Below are positions 9,381 through 18,627 of a stretch of DNA of 64,000 bases, piece after piece. This DNA is from Marixanthotalea marina (GTDB lineage: Bacteria; Bacteroidota; Bacteroidia; Flavobacteriales; Flavobacteriaceae): NCBI GenBank assembly GCA_018883545.1, contig JAHLEH010000001.1:744001-808000 (forward strand), in the 5' to 3' direction. A program made the translations under genes and the position numbers. Under the pieces are notes generated by a model, which saw only the letters and a list, made by a program, of their open reading frames with translations, had not been told where the DNA came from and did not search any database. How positions within the stretch are numbered: position 1 is the first letter of the stretch; every line of letters starts with the position of its first letter.

Positions 9381-10055
9381 ATGAAAAAAATAGGACATCG
9401 AGGAGCTAAAGGGCATATTGCTGAGAATACATTGGAGTCTATTAAAAAGGCCTTTGAATTGGGTTTAGATGGTGTTGAAATAGATGTTCATAGGTGTGCT
9501 TCTGGTCAATTGGTGGTGTTTCACGATTTTACCTTAGACAGAATGACTAATGGTACTGGTGAGGTTTCAAAGCACACACTGCCTCAGTTGAAACAGTTGG
9601 ATGTTAAAGGACATTGTAAAATTCCAACCTTATCGGAAGTTCTAAAGTTTGTCGATAATAAATGCCTTCTGAATGTAGAATTGAAAGGTCAAGATACTGC
9701 TGAGGAAGCAAGTAGGCTGCTCGATTTCTTTGTTGAAAAAAAAGGCTGGGACTATAACAACATCATCGTATCCAGTTTTCAATTCGATTTATTGGAAAAA
9801 GTGTACACCATCAATAAAAAGATTCCATTGGGTGTACTGACGGATACTAATTTGGAAGAAGCTGTTAATTTTGCGAAGAAAATAAAGGCTGTTTCCATTC
9901 ACCCAGATTACACCATGTTAACACAGGAAATTGTTGAAAATTTAAAAACAGACTTTAAAGTAATTACTTGGACGGTTAATAATTTAGTGCCTATTAAACG
10001 CATAAAATCGTATGGTGTAGATGGTATTATTTCCGATTTCCCGAATAGACTATGA
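9381..10055 (+). CDS. Glycerophosphodiester phosphodiesterase
   Basis: This 224-residue enzyme of the GDPD family (UgpQ-like) hydrolyses glycerophosphodiesters from phospholipid turnover to glycerol-3-phosphate and an alcohol. Visible catalytic residues are H6-R7 (GHRG), E33 and D35 (GVEIDVH) and H48 (VFHD). There is no signal peptide, so it is likely cytoplasmic. A TATTTTTG box at 9369-9376 ends only four bases before the ATG, which suggests a very short or absent leader. Its last four bases (ATGA) overlap the start of the next gene, so the two are translationally coupled. Confidence 0.93.
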   Translation: MKKIGHRGAKGHIAENTLESIKKAFELGLDGVEIDVHRCASGQLVVFHDFTLDRMTNGTGEVSKHTLPQLKQLDVKGHCKIPTLSEVLKFVDNKCLLNVELKGQDTAEEASRLLDFFVEKKGWDYNNIIVSSFQFDLLEKVYTINKKIPLGVLTDTNLEEAVNFAKKIKAVSIHPDYTMLTQEIVENLKTDFKVITWTVNNLVPIKRIKSYGVDGIISDFPNRL

Positions 10056-11263
10056 TTCAAAAAGACGTGCTTGTTATTGGTGGGGGTGCAGCTGGTTTTT
10101 TTGCAGCCATTAACATAGCTGAAGCCAATCCCAATTTAAAAGTCGCCATTTTAGAACGGGGCAAAGAGGTGCTTACCAAAGTAAAGGTGTCTGGGGGTGG
10201 CAGATGTAATGTAACCCATGCTGAATTCATTCCACAGGAACTGGTGCTTAATTATCCTAGGGGGGAAAAAGAATTATTGGGCCCTTTTCATCAATTCATG
10301 ACGGGTGATACTATTGAATGGTTTGAAAAACGAGGGGTGGCATTGAAAATTGAAGACGATGGGCGTATGTTTCCCATTACCGATTCCTCACAAACCATTA
10401 TCGATTGTTTTTTAAAAGAAGTAAAAAAACATAAGGTTGAGGTATTGACAAACCATTCAGTAAAATCCATTGAGAAATCGGGAGATATATTCGAAATCGA
10501 GACAACCCAAGGTGTTTTTCAATCTAAAAAAGTATTGGTGGCCACGGGAAGCAATCCTAAAATTTGGCAACTTTTAGAAGGGTTGGGGCATAGCATTGCA
10601 AACCCGGTTCCGTCACTGTTCACTTTTAATATAAAAGACGAACGGATTAAAAATATCCCTGGGGTTGTGGTAAATAATGTCTCGGTAAAAGTATTAGATA
10701 GTGATTTGGAGAGTAGTGGGCCACTGTTAGTAACCCATTGGGGTTTGAGTGCGCCTGCCATTTTAAAACTATCTGCTTTTGGGGCTTTGGAGTTCGCTAA
10801 GAAGAATTATAAATTTCAAATAGAAATTAATTTTATTAAGATGTCTTTTGAAGATTGTGTTGAGAATTTAAAAAACTTAAAACAAAGGCTGGCCAAGAAA
10901 ACGGTTTTTAAGTTTGCACAATTTGATGTGCCCAAACGGCTTTGGCATCAATTGGTTTTGGCAATTGGAATAGATAACGAAACGCGTTGGGCAGACATGA
11001 ATAAAGAGCAGTTAGAAGCTTTGGCGGCCCAGTTAACACAAGCGGTTTTTAGGGTTGATGGTAAGAGCACATTTAAAGAAGAATTTGTAACCGCTGGCGG
11101 CATCGATTTAAAAGAAGTGAATTTTAAAACTTTTGAAAGTAAATTAATTCCCCATTTGTATTTTGCGGGAGAAGTATTGAATATTGATGCCGTAACGGGT
11201 GGTTTTAATTTTCAAAATGCATGGACTAGTGCTTTTATAGCAGCTAAAAATATTGTAAAGTGA
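10052..11263 (+). CDS. HI0933/BaiN-family FAD-dependent oxidoreductase
   Basis: This 403-residue flavoprotein opens with the dinucleotide-binding loop GGGAAGFFAA (residues 8-17). It continues with SGGGRCNVTHAE, characteristic of the HI0933/YhiN (BaiN) family, and closes with AGEVLNIDAVTGGFNFQ, the FAD-contacting end. Family members are annotated as aminoacetone oxidase or NAD(P)/FAD-dependent oxidoreductase; the physiological substrate is generally unknown. It follows the phosphodiesterase with a 4-base overlap. Confidence 0.9.
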   Translation: MIQKDVLVIGGGAAGFFAAINIAEANPNLKVAILERGKEVLTKVKVSGGGRCNVTHAEFIPQELVLNYPRGEKELLGPFHQFMTGDTIEWFEKRGVALKIEDDGRMFPITDSSQTIIDCFLKEVKKHKVEVLTNHSVKSIEKSGDIFEIETTQGVFQSKKVLVATGSNPKIWQLLEGLGHSIANPVPSLFTFNIKDERIKNIPGVVVNNVSVKVLDSDLESSGPLLVTHWGLSAPAILKLSAFGALEFAKKNYKFQIEINFIKMSFEDCVENLKNLKQRLAKKTVFKFAQFDVPKRLWHQLVLAIGIDNETRWADMNKEQLEALAAQLTQAVFRVDGKSTFKEEFVTAGGIDLKEVNFKTFESKLIPHLYFAGEVLNIDAVTGGFNFQNAWTSAFIAAKNIVK

Positions 11264-11294
11264 AAGTCCCTCTAGTAAGAAAGAAGCTAAAAAA

Positions 11295-11834
11295 ATGAAA
11301 ACTTACATAGCACTTTTACGTGGAATTAATGTTAGCGGACAAAAGAAAGTTCCCATGGCTGAACTTAGAGATTTGTTGACTAAAGCAGGTTTTCAAAAGG
11401 TTCAAACCTATATTCAAAGTGGTAATGTGATTTTTCAATCAGATCGTGATAACAAAACAGAGTTGGAATCAATAATTCAAAAAACAATAGAAAAACACTT
11501 TGGTTTTGAAGTTCCCATATTGGTTAAAACAGCTTCAGAAATTGAAAACATTCTAAATTCTTGCCCATTTTCAAAAGAGAAAAAGGAAGCTGCTTATTTT
11601 ACCTTATTGCATGCTGTTCCTGATGAAGCATTAATAGAGTCAACCTCCCAGGAAACCTATCAAAATGAAGCATTTGTAATCGAAAATGATTGTGTCTATT
11701 TTTATTCAGAAACTGGATACGGTAAAGCCAAATGCAACAACAATTTTTTTGAACGCAAATTAAAAGTAACAGCTACTACGAGGAATTATAAAACAATGCT
11801 AAAGTTACTATCTTTGTCAACCGAAACAACATAA
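11295..11834 (+). CDS. DUF1697 domain protein
   Basis: The 179-residue protein starts MKTYIALLRGINVSGQKKV and contains TYIQSGNVIFQS, the hallmark strands of DUF1697. It has no signal peptide or membrane segment. The biochemical role of this family is unknown. Its stop codon is immediately followed by the mvaD start, so it may be co-transcribed with the mevalonate genes. Confidence 0.88.
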   Translation: MKTYIALLRGINVSGQKKVPMAELRDLLTKAGFQKVQTYIQSGNVIFQSDRDNKTELESIIQKTIEKHFGFEVPILVKTASEIENILNSCPFSKEKKEAAYFTLLHAVPDEALIESTSQETYQNEAFVIENDCVYFYSETGYGKAKCNNNFFERKLKVTATTRNYKTMLKLLSLSTETT

Positions 11835-12911
11835 ATGACCGAACAAGAATTTATTCCACCGTCCTATACAAAAACTATTGAAAACGGTAAGGTTTCATGG
11901 GAGTCGCCCAGTAATATTGCCTTGGTTAAATATTGGGGCAAAAAAGCGGATCAAATCCCTGAGAATCCTTCCATTAGTTTTACGTTAAACGATTGTAAGA
12001 CTATTACGATGCTTAAGTTTTCTAAAAAAAATGACGAGCTGTTTTCTTTTGATGTGTTTTTGGATGGTGAAAAACAAAACGCTTTTAAACCAAAAATTGA
12101 AACATTTTTTAAACGTATAGAGGTTTATTTGCCTTTTTTAAAGAGTTTTCATTTTACCATAGAAACGAAGAACACCTTTCCACACAGTTCGGGTATTGCG
12201 TCTTCTGCATCGGGCATGAGTGCTTTGGCCCTGTGTTTAATGAGTGTTGAAAAACAATTGCTACCAGATATGGATGAAGCTTATTTTAATAAAAAAGCAT
12301 CATTTTTGGCGCGCTTGGGCTCAGGGAGTGCCTGCCGCAGCATCGAAGGCGATTTGGTGGTTTGGGGAAAGCATAATGATATTGAAGGTAGTAGCGATTT
12401 ATTCGGGTTTAAATATCCTTATAAAGTCCACGAAAATTTTAAAAATTTTCAAGATACCATTTTATTGGTAGATAAAGGTCAAAAGCAGGTGAGCAGTACG
12501 GTTGGCCATAATTTAATGTATAACCACCCATTTGCATTACAACGCTTTAAACAAGCCCATACCAATTTAGGTAAATTGATGCCAATTTTAGAGACTGGCG
12601 ATTTAAAAGCATTTACGGATTTGGTAGAAAGCGAAGCGTTGACGTTGCATGCCATGATGATGACCAGTATGCCATATTTTATTTTAATGAAACCCAATAC
12701 GCTGGAAATAATTAACAAAATATGGGCTTTTGGAAATGAAACAGGATTGCCTGTTTGTTTTACACTAGACGCTGGTGCCAATGTGCATGTGCTGTACCCT
12801 GAAAGTGTCACAGAACAGGTTCTTGAATTTGTTAAGAATGAGTTAGTTGTGTACTGTGAAAATAGACAGTATATTTGCGATAAAATTGGTTTTGGAGCAA
12901 AACAATTGTAA
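11835..12911 (+). CDS. mvaD: Diphosphomevalonate decarboxylase
   Basis: This 358-residue GHMP-superfamily enzyme makes isopentenyl diphosphate from mevalonate 5-diphosphate with ATP. Family signatures include SNIALVKYWGKK near the N-terminus, the phosphate-binding loop HSSGIASSASGMSAL (~120-135), LGSGSACRSI with the conserved Arg, and LDAGANVHVLYP near the C-terminus. It is the first of three isoprenoid genes in a row (decarboxylase, mevalonate kinase, UbiA). This fits the mevalonate route used by many Flavobacteriaceae in place of the MEP route. Confidence 0.95.
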   Translation: MTEQEFIPPSYTKTIENGKVSWESPSNIALVKYWGKKADQIPENPSISFTLNDCKTITMLKFSKKNDELFSFDVFLDGEKQNAFKPKIETFFKRIEVYLPFLKSFHFTIETKNTFPHSSGIASSASGMSALALCLMSVEKQLLPDMDEAYFNKKASFLARLGSGSACRSIEGDLVVWGKHNDIEGSSDLFGFKYPYKVHENFKNFQDTILLVDKGQKQVSSTVGHNLMYNHPFALQRFKQAHTNLGKLMPILETGDLKAFTDLVESEALTLHAMMMTSMPYFILMKPNTLEIINKIWAFGNETGLPVCFTLDAGANVHVLYPESVTEQVLEFVKNELVVYCENRQYICDKIGFGAKQL

Positions 12912-12942
12912 ATTTACTTTGTTGAATCAAATTAAAAACTAA

Positions 12943-13872
12943 ATGAGGGGACCTTTATTTTATTCTAAAATTTTACTTTTTGGTGAATATGGTATCATTA
13001 AAGATTCCAAAGGCTTGTCCATTCCCTATAACTTTTATAATGGTGGTTTAAAAAAGGACGAAAACCCTTCTGATGTTGCAATAAAATCCAATCAAAACCT
13101 TAAAGGTTTTGTAGCCTATTTGGAAACTCTTGATGCTGATTTGGTTCAGTTTGATCTTGAACAACTCAAGCAAGATGTAAATGAAGGCATGTATTTTGAT
13201 TCTTCCATTCCACAAGGCTATGGCGTTGGTAGCAGTGGCGCTTTGGTAGCTGCTATTTACGATAAATATGCCCATAATAAAATTACGGTTCTTGAAAATT
13301 TAACCCGTGAAAAGTTGTTGGAGCTTAAAGCTATATTTTCTGCAATGGAGTCTTTTTTCCATGGAAAATCCTCTGGTCTCGACCCATTGAATAGTTACTT
13401 AAGTATACCTATTCTTATTAACTCTAAAGACAATATTGAGGCAACAGGTATTCCTTCACAAAAGAACGAAGGTAAAAATGCGGTGTTTTTATTGGACAGT
13501 GGCGTGATTGGTGAAACCGCCCCTATGATTAGTATTTTCATGGAAAACATGAAGCAGGAAGGGTTCCGAAATATGCTTAAGGATCAATTTATAAAACACA
13601 CGGACGCTTGTGTTGACGATTTTTTAAAAGGCGATATCAAGTCGCTGTTTAAAAACACAAAACGTTTGTCTAAAGTGGTATTGAACAATTTTAAACCTAT
13701 GATTCCACAACAGTTTCACGAACTGTGGAAAAAAGGTTTAGAGACTAACGATTATTATTTGAAGCTTTGTGGTTCTGGCGGCGGTGGCTACATTTTAGGG
13801 TTTACCGAAAATATTGAAAAGGCCAAGCAAGCTTTAAAAGAATATAAAATAGAAGTGGTTTATAGCTTCTAA
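12943..13872 (+). CDS. Mevalonate kinase (GHMP family)
   Basis: This 309-residue GHMP kinase has motif 1 at the N-terminus (LLFGEYGII), motif 2 YGVGSSGALVAAI (~89-101) and motif 3 LCGSGGGGYILGF near the C-terminus. FHGKSSGLDPLNS is typical of mevalonate kinases. It phosphorylates mevalonate in the isoprenoid pathway. Placement 31 bases after mvaD supports the substrate. Phosphomevalonate kinase is not in this window. Confidence 0.9.
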   Translation: MRGPLFYSKILLFGEYGIIKDSKGLSIPYNFYNGGLKKDENPSDVAIKSNQNLKGFVAYLETLDADLVQFDLEQLKQDVNEGMYFDSSIPQGYGVGSSGALVAAIYDKYAHNKITVLENLTREKLLELKAIFSAMESFFHGKSSGLDPLNSYLSIPILINSKDNIEATGIPSQKNEGKNAVFLLDSGVIGETAPMISIFMENMKQEGFRNMLKDQFIKHTDACVDDFLKGDIKSLFKNTKRLSKVVLNNFKPMIPQQFHELWKKGLETNDYYLKLCGSGGGGYILGFTENIEKAKQALKEYKIEVVYSF

Positions 13873-13930
13873 ACTTCTGTTTTTTTAGTACTGGACGTTG
13901 TTCAGAATTTCAAAAAATCAATTTTATAGT

Positions 13931-14833
13931 ATGCTAAACCGAAAACAGAAACACATTCTACTTAAGTTTTTTAGTATGTTTTCTGTAGTTAGGGGCTACA
14001 ACATTTTGGTTGTGGTTGTGGCGCAATACATAGCGTCGGTATATATTTTTGCCCACGATAAACCTTTAAGGGAAGTAATCTTTGATGTTAACTTGTTCAT
14101 GTTGGTTTTGGCATCGGCGGCGACTATTGCAGGAGGTTACATTATTAACAATTTTTACGATTCGGAAAAGGATTTAATCAACAGGCCCCAAAAATCGATG
14201 ATTGACAGGTTGGTGAGTCAAAACACAAAACTGTCATTTTATTTTGTGCTTAATTTTTTGGCTGTTATTATGGCTAGTTATGTGTCCTTTAATGCCGTGA
14301 TATTCTTTTCGGCTTACATTTTTGCCATTTGGTACTATTCACATAGATTGAAAAAATTACCATTTATTGGCAATATTACTTCAGCGGTTTTGACCATTAC
14401 GCCATTTTTTGCCATTTTCATTTACTATAAAAATTTTGAACAGGTCATTTTTGTACATGCCATGTTTTTGTTTTTAATTATTTCCATGCGGGAATTAACC
14501 AAAGACCTCGAGAATATAAAAGGCGATTTGGCGCTTGGCTACAAAACAATACCCATCGTTTATGGCGAAGTGGTTTCTAAAAGAATGCTTATGGTGCTAT
14601 CGTTATTAACGTTAATTCCTGCATATCTTTTAATATATAGGTTTGAAGTAGGACGCATGACGCTCTTTTTTTATTTTAGTGTGGTCTTGCTTCTTATTTT
14701 TGTTATTCTGGTCTGGAAATCCAACACAAAAATGCATTATTTAATACTGCACAACATTTTAAAATTTATAATCCTTGCAGGCGTTTTAAGCGTGATGTTG
14801 ATTGATGTAGGCGTTATTTTAAATAGACTGTAA
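13931..14833 (+). CDS. UbiA-family prenyltransferase
   Basis: I choose the ATG at 13931 over an upstream TTG frame starting at 13898. The ~300-residue integral membrane protein has about eight hydrophobic helices and the first aspartate-rich motif NNFYDSEKD (about N73-D81); a second acidic motif ELTKDLEN follows mid-protein. These bind the Mg-prenyl-diphosphate donor. In Bacteroidota this group is usually annotated as geranylgeranylglycerol-phosphate geranylgeranyltransferase, but the acceptor cannot be read from sequence. It lies directly after the mevalonate genes that supply its donor. Confidence 0.85.
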   Translation: MLNRKQKHILLKFFSMFSVVRGYNILVVVVAQYIASVYIFAHDKPLREVIFDVNLFMLVLASAATIAGGYIINNFYDSEKDLINRPQKSMIDRLVSQNTKLSFYFVLNFLAVIMASYVSFNAVIFFSAYIFAIWYYSHRLKKLPFIGNITSAVLTITPFFAIFIYYKNFEQVIFVHAMFLFLIISMRELTKDLENIKGDLALGYKTIPIVYGEVVSKRMLMVLSLLTLIPAYLLIYRFEVGRMTLFFYFSVVLLLIFVILVWKSNTKMHYLILHNILKFIILAGVLSVMLIDVGVILNRL

Positions 14834-14886
14834 CTGCTTCATTTTTACAAATAAACAATCTTAAGTTTTCAATAGTAATAATAGTA

Positions 14887-14894
14887 TATCTTTG
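14887..14894 (+). promoter_or_regulatory. -7 box of the RluB-like gene
   Basis: TATCTTTG matches the Bacteroidota -7 consensus TAnnTTTG, 16 bases before the ATG at 14911. No good -33 element is visible. Confidence 0.55.
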
Positions 14895-14910
14895 CACAAA
14901 ATTAAAAGTT

Positions 14911-15780
14911 ATGAGTAGACATCAAGGAGGAAAGGGAAATAGAAAAATTTCAGGAAGGGGCGGATCTAGTCGCAACAAAAGTTATTCAAGGGGTAATGCG
15001 CCTTTAAAAGGGCAAGGAGGTTTTACAAAGCCTTCAAGTTCAACTAAGGAAGTATCTTCACATAAAACCAATCTCAACGAAATAAGGTTGAATAAATACA
15101 TAGCAAACTCAGGGATATGTTCCAGAAGGGAGGCCGATATGCATATTTCAACAGGTTTAGTAACTGTTAACGGTAAAGTGGTAACCGAAATGGGCTATAA
15201 AGTAAAGCTAGATGATGAGGTACGTTACGATGGCGCTCGTGTAAATCCTGAGAAAAAAGCCTATGTTCTTTTAAATAAACCCAAAGGGTTTGCCACGACC
15301 ACGAGTGAGGGCAAAGGAAGAACCGTAATGGACTTGGTTGCCAACGCAACAACTTCACGTATTAAACCTATTGGTAGGTTGGGAAGAAACTCAACGGGTT
15401 TAGTACTTTTTACAAATGATGAAACCATTGTTGGAAAATTTACAAACTCTAAAAAAGGTGTGTCCAGATTGTTTCATATTCAATTGGACAGAAATTTGAA
15501 GTTAGAGGATTTAAAAAAAATACAATCAGGTTTAAAAATTGAAGGCAAACAAATTAGCGTAGAAGAAATAAGCTATATTGAAGGTGCCTCAAAAAATGAA
15601 ATTGGTTTGAAAATCAAAAATACTGGCAATACCATTATCAGAACTATTTTTGGCCATTTAAAATATGAGATACTAAGCTTGGATTGCGTGGCAATTGCGC
15701 ATCTTACCAAAAAAGACTTGCCACGTGGCCGTTGGAAACACTTAACAGAGCAAGAACTGAATACCTTGAAAATGCTGTAA
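14911..15780 (+). CDS. RluB/RsuA-like protein lacking the catalytic Asp (probable pseudoenzyme)
   Basis: The 289-residue protein has a basic Gly/Ser/Lys-rich N-terminal tail (1-60), an S4 RNA-binding domain (LNKYIANSGICSRREAD onward, ~65-120) and a pseudouridine-synthase fold (LLNKPKGF... GRL...TGLVLFTND). In active RsuA/RluB enzymes the catalytic motif reads GRLD; here it is GRLG, with G158 where the nucleophilic Asp should be. The usual GRNRQVRRMF motif is also changed, to TGNTIIRTIFGH. The LPRGRWKHLT ending is normal. It therefore probably binds rRNA or pre-ribosomes without making pseudouridine. Compare the intact RluA-family enzyme at 44772. Confidence 0.85.
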   Translation: MSRHQGGKGNRKISGRGGSSRNKSYSRGNAPLKGQGGFTKPSSSTKEVSSHKTNLNEIRLNKYIANSGICSRREADMHISTGLVTVNGKVVTEMGYKVKLDDEVRYDGARVNPEKKAYVLLNKPKGFATTTSEGKGRTVMDLVANATTSRIKPIGRLGRNSTGLVLFTNDETIVGKFTNSKKGVSRLFHIQLDRNLKLEDLKKIQSGLKIEGKQISVEEISYIEGASKNEIGLKIKNTGNTIIRTIFGHLKYEILSLDCVAIAHLTKKDLPRGRWKHLTEQELNTLKML

Positions 15781-16112
15781 AAACCTGTTTTCAAAAAAAA
15801 ATATTTTTTTTGAAAAAAATAAAAAAAATGTGTTTCATTTGTAACGTAATTGCTGAACAAATTGAAACGTGTTTATATGTTCGGGCTTTTGGAAATTAAG
15901 AAGTTGTATTCAAAAGCCGCTTATAGAAAAAGCAACCGAAATTTAAAGCTAACTTCGTTATGCACTATAGCTGCTAGCCAGCATAATTACTCGTTTGTAC
16001 CCACTACACAAAGTCAGATTCAAATTTGATTAATAGAAAATATTATTTGATTAGAAACAGATGTTTCATAACTTTAAAACATTAATATAAATCTATTATA
16101 TCAAAATAGCGG
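15781..16112. other. 332-base gap, no gene seen
   Basis: An AT-only-type hairpin starts the gap: TTTTCAAAAAAAA at 15788-15800 pairs perfectly with TTTTTTTTGAAAA at 15804-15816. It may act as a weak terminator of the upstream gene. The rest is AT-rich, with no convincing ORF, tRNA or ordered structure. It presumably contains the promoter of the arginine decarboxylase gene, but I could not pick a clear -7/-33 pair. Confidence 0.5.
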
Positions 16113-17576
16113 ATGAACACTAAATACATAGACCTCATTAACCAATCGTTTTATTTTCCACAGGAGGAATTTACTCTGGAAGATAAAAATCTACAGTTTC
16201 ACGGTGTGGATATGATGCAATTGGTAGAAGATTATGGTGCCCCATTAAAATTTACGTATTTACCACAAATATCAAACAATATAAACCGTGCAAAAAAATG
16301 GTTTTCAACGGCCATAAAAAAGCATCATTATAAGGGTAAATATAATTATTGTTACTGTACCAAAAGCTCTCATTTTAAGCACGTGCTGAATGAAGCTTTA
16401 AAAAATGATATCCATATTGAAACGTCTTCTGCTTTTGATATTGATATTGTTGAAAATTTAAAGAAAGAAGGAAAAATTACCGATAAAACGTATGTTATTA
16501 GCAATGGGTTTAAAAGGGAGCGGTATATTACCAATATTGCGCGACTGATAAATGGTGGACATAAAAACTGCATTCCCATTATTGATAATTACGAAGAAAT
16601 AGACCTGCTTACCAAAGAGATAAAAAGAAAATTCGATATAGGTATTAGAATTGCTTCTGAAGAAGAACCTAAATTCGAGTTTTATACTTCGAGATTGGGT
16701 ATTGGCTACAAAAATATTGTGCCTTTTTACCGTGCCCAAATTAAGGAGAATAAAAAAGTAAGGCTTAAAATGCTGCACTTCTTTATAAACACTGGTATAC
16801 GCGATAATGCTTACTATTGGAACGAATTGCTTAAATGTTTAAAGGTTTATGTGAATCTTAAAAGAATTTGTCCAACTTTAGATAGTTTGAATATTGGCGG
16901 AGGTTTCCCTATAAAAAATTCATTAGCCTTCGATTTCGATTACGAATACATGGTTGATGAAATTATCAATCAGATAAAATTAGTATGTGACGAGGAGGAA
17001 GTTGAGGTGCCCAATATCTTTACCGAATTCGGTAGTTTTACAGTAGGTGAAAGTGGCGGTGCTATATATGAGGTGCTGTACCAAAAGCAACAAAATGATA
17101 GGGAAAAATGGAACATGATAAATTCTTCTTTCATTACAACCTTACCAGATACTTGGGCCATTAATAAACGATTTGTGATGTTGCCAATAAACAGATGGAA
17201 CGATGCGTACGAACGGGTATTGCTTGGTGGGTTGACCTGCGATAGTGACGATTATTACAATAGTGAACAGCACATGAATGCCATTTATTTACCTAAATAT
17301 AATAAGGAAAAACCTTTGTATATAGGATTCTTTAATACGGGTGCTTATCAAGAAACCATAGGTGGCTATGGTGGTTTGCAACACTGTTTAATTCCGTCGC
17401 CAAAACATATTTTGATTGATAGGGATGAAAATGGTAACATAACAACCAAATTATTTAGAGAACAGCAAAAAAGTAAAGATTTACTTGATATTTTAGGGTA
17501 CGATATCAATGAAATGAACGGAACAGATGTTTCTGAGATTGCTGATAAGAAGAAGATGAAAGTAACCAACAATTAA
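16113..17576 (+). CDS. speA: PLP-dependent biosynthetic arginine decarboxylase
   Basis: This 487-residue fold-III (alanine-racemase-like) decarboxylase makes agmatine from arginine. The PLP-binding lysine is K84 in YCTKSSHF, the glycine loop is NIGGGFP, and CDSDDYYN near the C-terminus matches the active-site Cys/Asp motif of this class. The gene order, directly before a deoxyhypusine-synthase-family gene, points to polyamine biosynthesis. It is shorter than the ~630-residue E. coli SpeA and belongs to the Bacteroidota type. Substrate preference for arginine is from family knowledge. Confidence 0.88.
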   Translation: MNTKYIDLINQSFYFPQEEFTLEDKNLQFHGVDMMQLVEDYGAPLKFTYLPQISNNINRAKKWFSTAIKKHHYKGKYNYCYCTKSSHFKHVLNEALKNDIHIETSSAFDIDIVENLKKEGKITDKTYVISNGFKRERYITNIARLINGGHKNCIPIIDNYEEIDLLTKEIKRKFDIGIRIASEEEPKFEFYTSRLGIGYKNIVPFYRAQIKENKKVRLKMLHFFINTGIRDNAYYWNELLKCLKVYVNLKRICPTLDSLNIGGGFPIKNSLAFDFDYEYMVDEIINQIKLVCDEEEVEVPNIFTEFGSFTVGESGGAIYEVLYQKQQNDREKWNMINSSFITTLPDTWAINKRFVMLPINRWNDAYERVLLGGLTCDSDDYYNSEQHMNAIYLPKYNKEKPLYIGFFNTGAYQETIGGYGGLQHCLIPSPKHILIDRDENGNITTKLFREQQKSKDLLDILGYDINEMNGTDVSEIADKKKMKVTNN

Positions 17577-17623
17577 TTGATTGCTAATAAACAAAAATAC
17601 TAATTCAAAATTTGGAGACGATA

Positions 17624-18604
17624 ATGAAGACTACTAAGGGACCAATTTCACAATTTATAGAGAAAAACTATCTGCATTTTAATTCTGCTGCTTTGGTAGA
17701 TGCTGCAAAAGGCTACGAAACACATTTATTGGAAGGTGGAAAAATGATGGTGACCTTAGCAGGTGCTATGAGTACTGCTGAGTTGGGCAAGTCGTTAGCT
17801 GAAATGATTCGTCAAGATAAAGTTCATATTATTTCTTGCACAGGAGCTAACCTTGAAGAAGATATTATGAATTTGGTGGCGCACAATTCATACAAACGCG
17901 TGCCAAATTACAGGGATTTATCGCCACAGGAAGAATGGGATTTGTTGGAAAATCATTATAACCGTGTAACGGATACATGCATTCCAGAGGAAGAAGCGTT
18001 CAGAAGATTGCAATCCCATTTATATGATATTTGGAATAAGGCAGACAAGGCTGGAGAGCGTTATTTTCCACATGAGTTTATGTACCAAATGCTAAATTCT
18101 GGTGTTTTGGAGCAATATTATGAAATTGACCCAAAAGATTCTTGGATGCTTGCTGCGGCTGAAAAAAACTTGCCAATAATAGTTCCAGGCTGGGAAGACA
18201 GTACTATGGGCAATATTTTTGCTTCCTATTGCATTAAAGGTGAATTTAAACCAACCACTACCAAAAGTGGTATAGAATACATGATGTGGTTGGCCGATTG
18301 GTATCCAAAAAATTCAGCCGGAAAAGGTGTTGGCTTCTTCCAGATTGGTGGAGGTATTGCTGGCGATTTCCCAATTTGTGTGGTGCCAATGCTCTACCAA
18401 GATATGGAAATGCACAATATTCCTTTTTGGAGTTACTTCTGTCAGATAAGTGACTCTACAACAAGTTACGGCTCTTATTCTGGAGCAGTGCCAAATGAAA
18501 AAATAACCTGGGGTAAATTAGATATAGATACCCCAAAATATATTATAGAAAGTGATGCTACTATTGTAGCGCCTTTAATATTTGCTTACCTTTTGGGTAT
18601 GTAA
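17624..18604 (+). CDS. Deoxyhypusine-synthase-family protein
   Basis: The start is set at the ATG at 17624, with a purine-rich GGAG 7 bases upstream; a TTG-started frame from 17612 is less likely. The ~326-residue protein has the deoxyhypusine synthase fold signatures SCTGANLEEDI, PGWEDSTMGN, FQIGGGIAGDF and SGAVPNEKITWGKL. The last keeps the lysine (about K298) that forms the covalent intermediate in eukaryotic and archaeal enzymes. Bacteria lack eIF5A, so the acceptor must differ. Transfer of the aminobutyl group to a diamine, giving homospermidine, is one known role of bacterial relatives. Next to arginine decarboxylase, a polyamine product is likely. Confidence 0.88.
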   Translation: MKTTKGPISQFIEKNYLHFNSAALVDAAKGYETHLLEGGKMMVTLAGAMSTAELGKSLAEMIRQDKVHIISCTGANLEEDIMNLVAHNSYKRVPNYRDLSPQEEWDLLENHYNRVTDTCIPEEEAFRRLQSHLYDIWNKADKAGERYFPHEFMYQMLNSGVLEQYYEIDPKDSWMLAAAEKNLPIIVPGWEDSTMGNIFASYCIKGEFKPTTTKSGIEYMMWLADWYPKNSAGKGVGFFQIGGGIAGDFPICVVPMLYQDMEMHNIPFWSYFCQISDSTTSYGSYSGAVPNEKITWGKLDIDTPKYIIESDATIVAPLIFAYLLGM

Positions 18605-18627
18605 AATTGCTTATCAAACTTTAAAAA

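Noticed and set aside
15788..15816. Strong terminator after the RluB-like gene
   Set aside because: The 13-bp hairpin is almost entirely A/T and lacks a separate T run, so it was noted only as a possible weak terminator.
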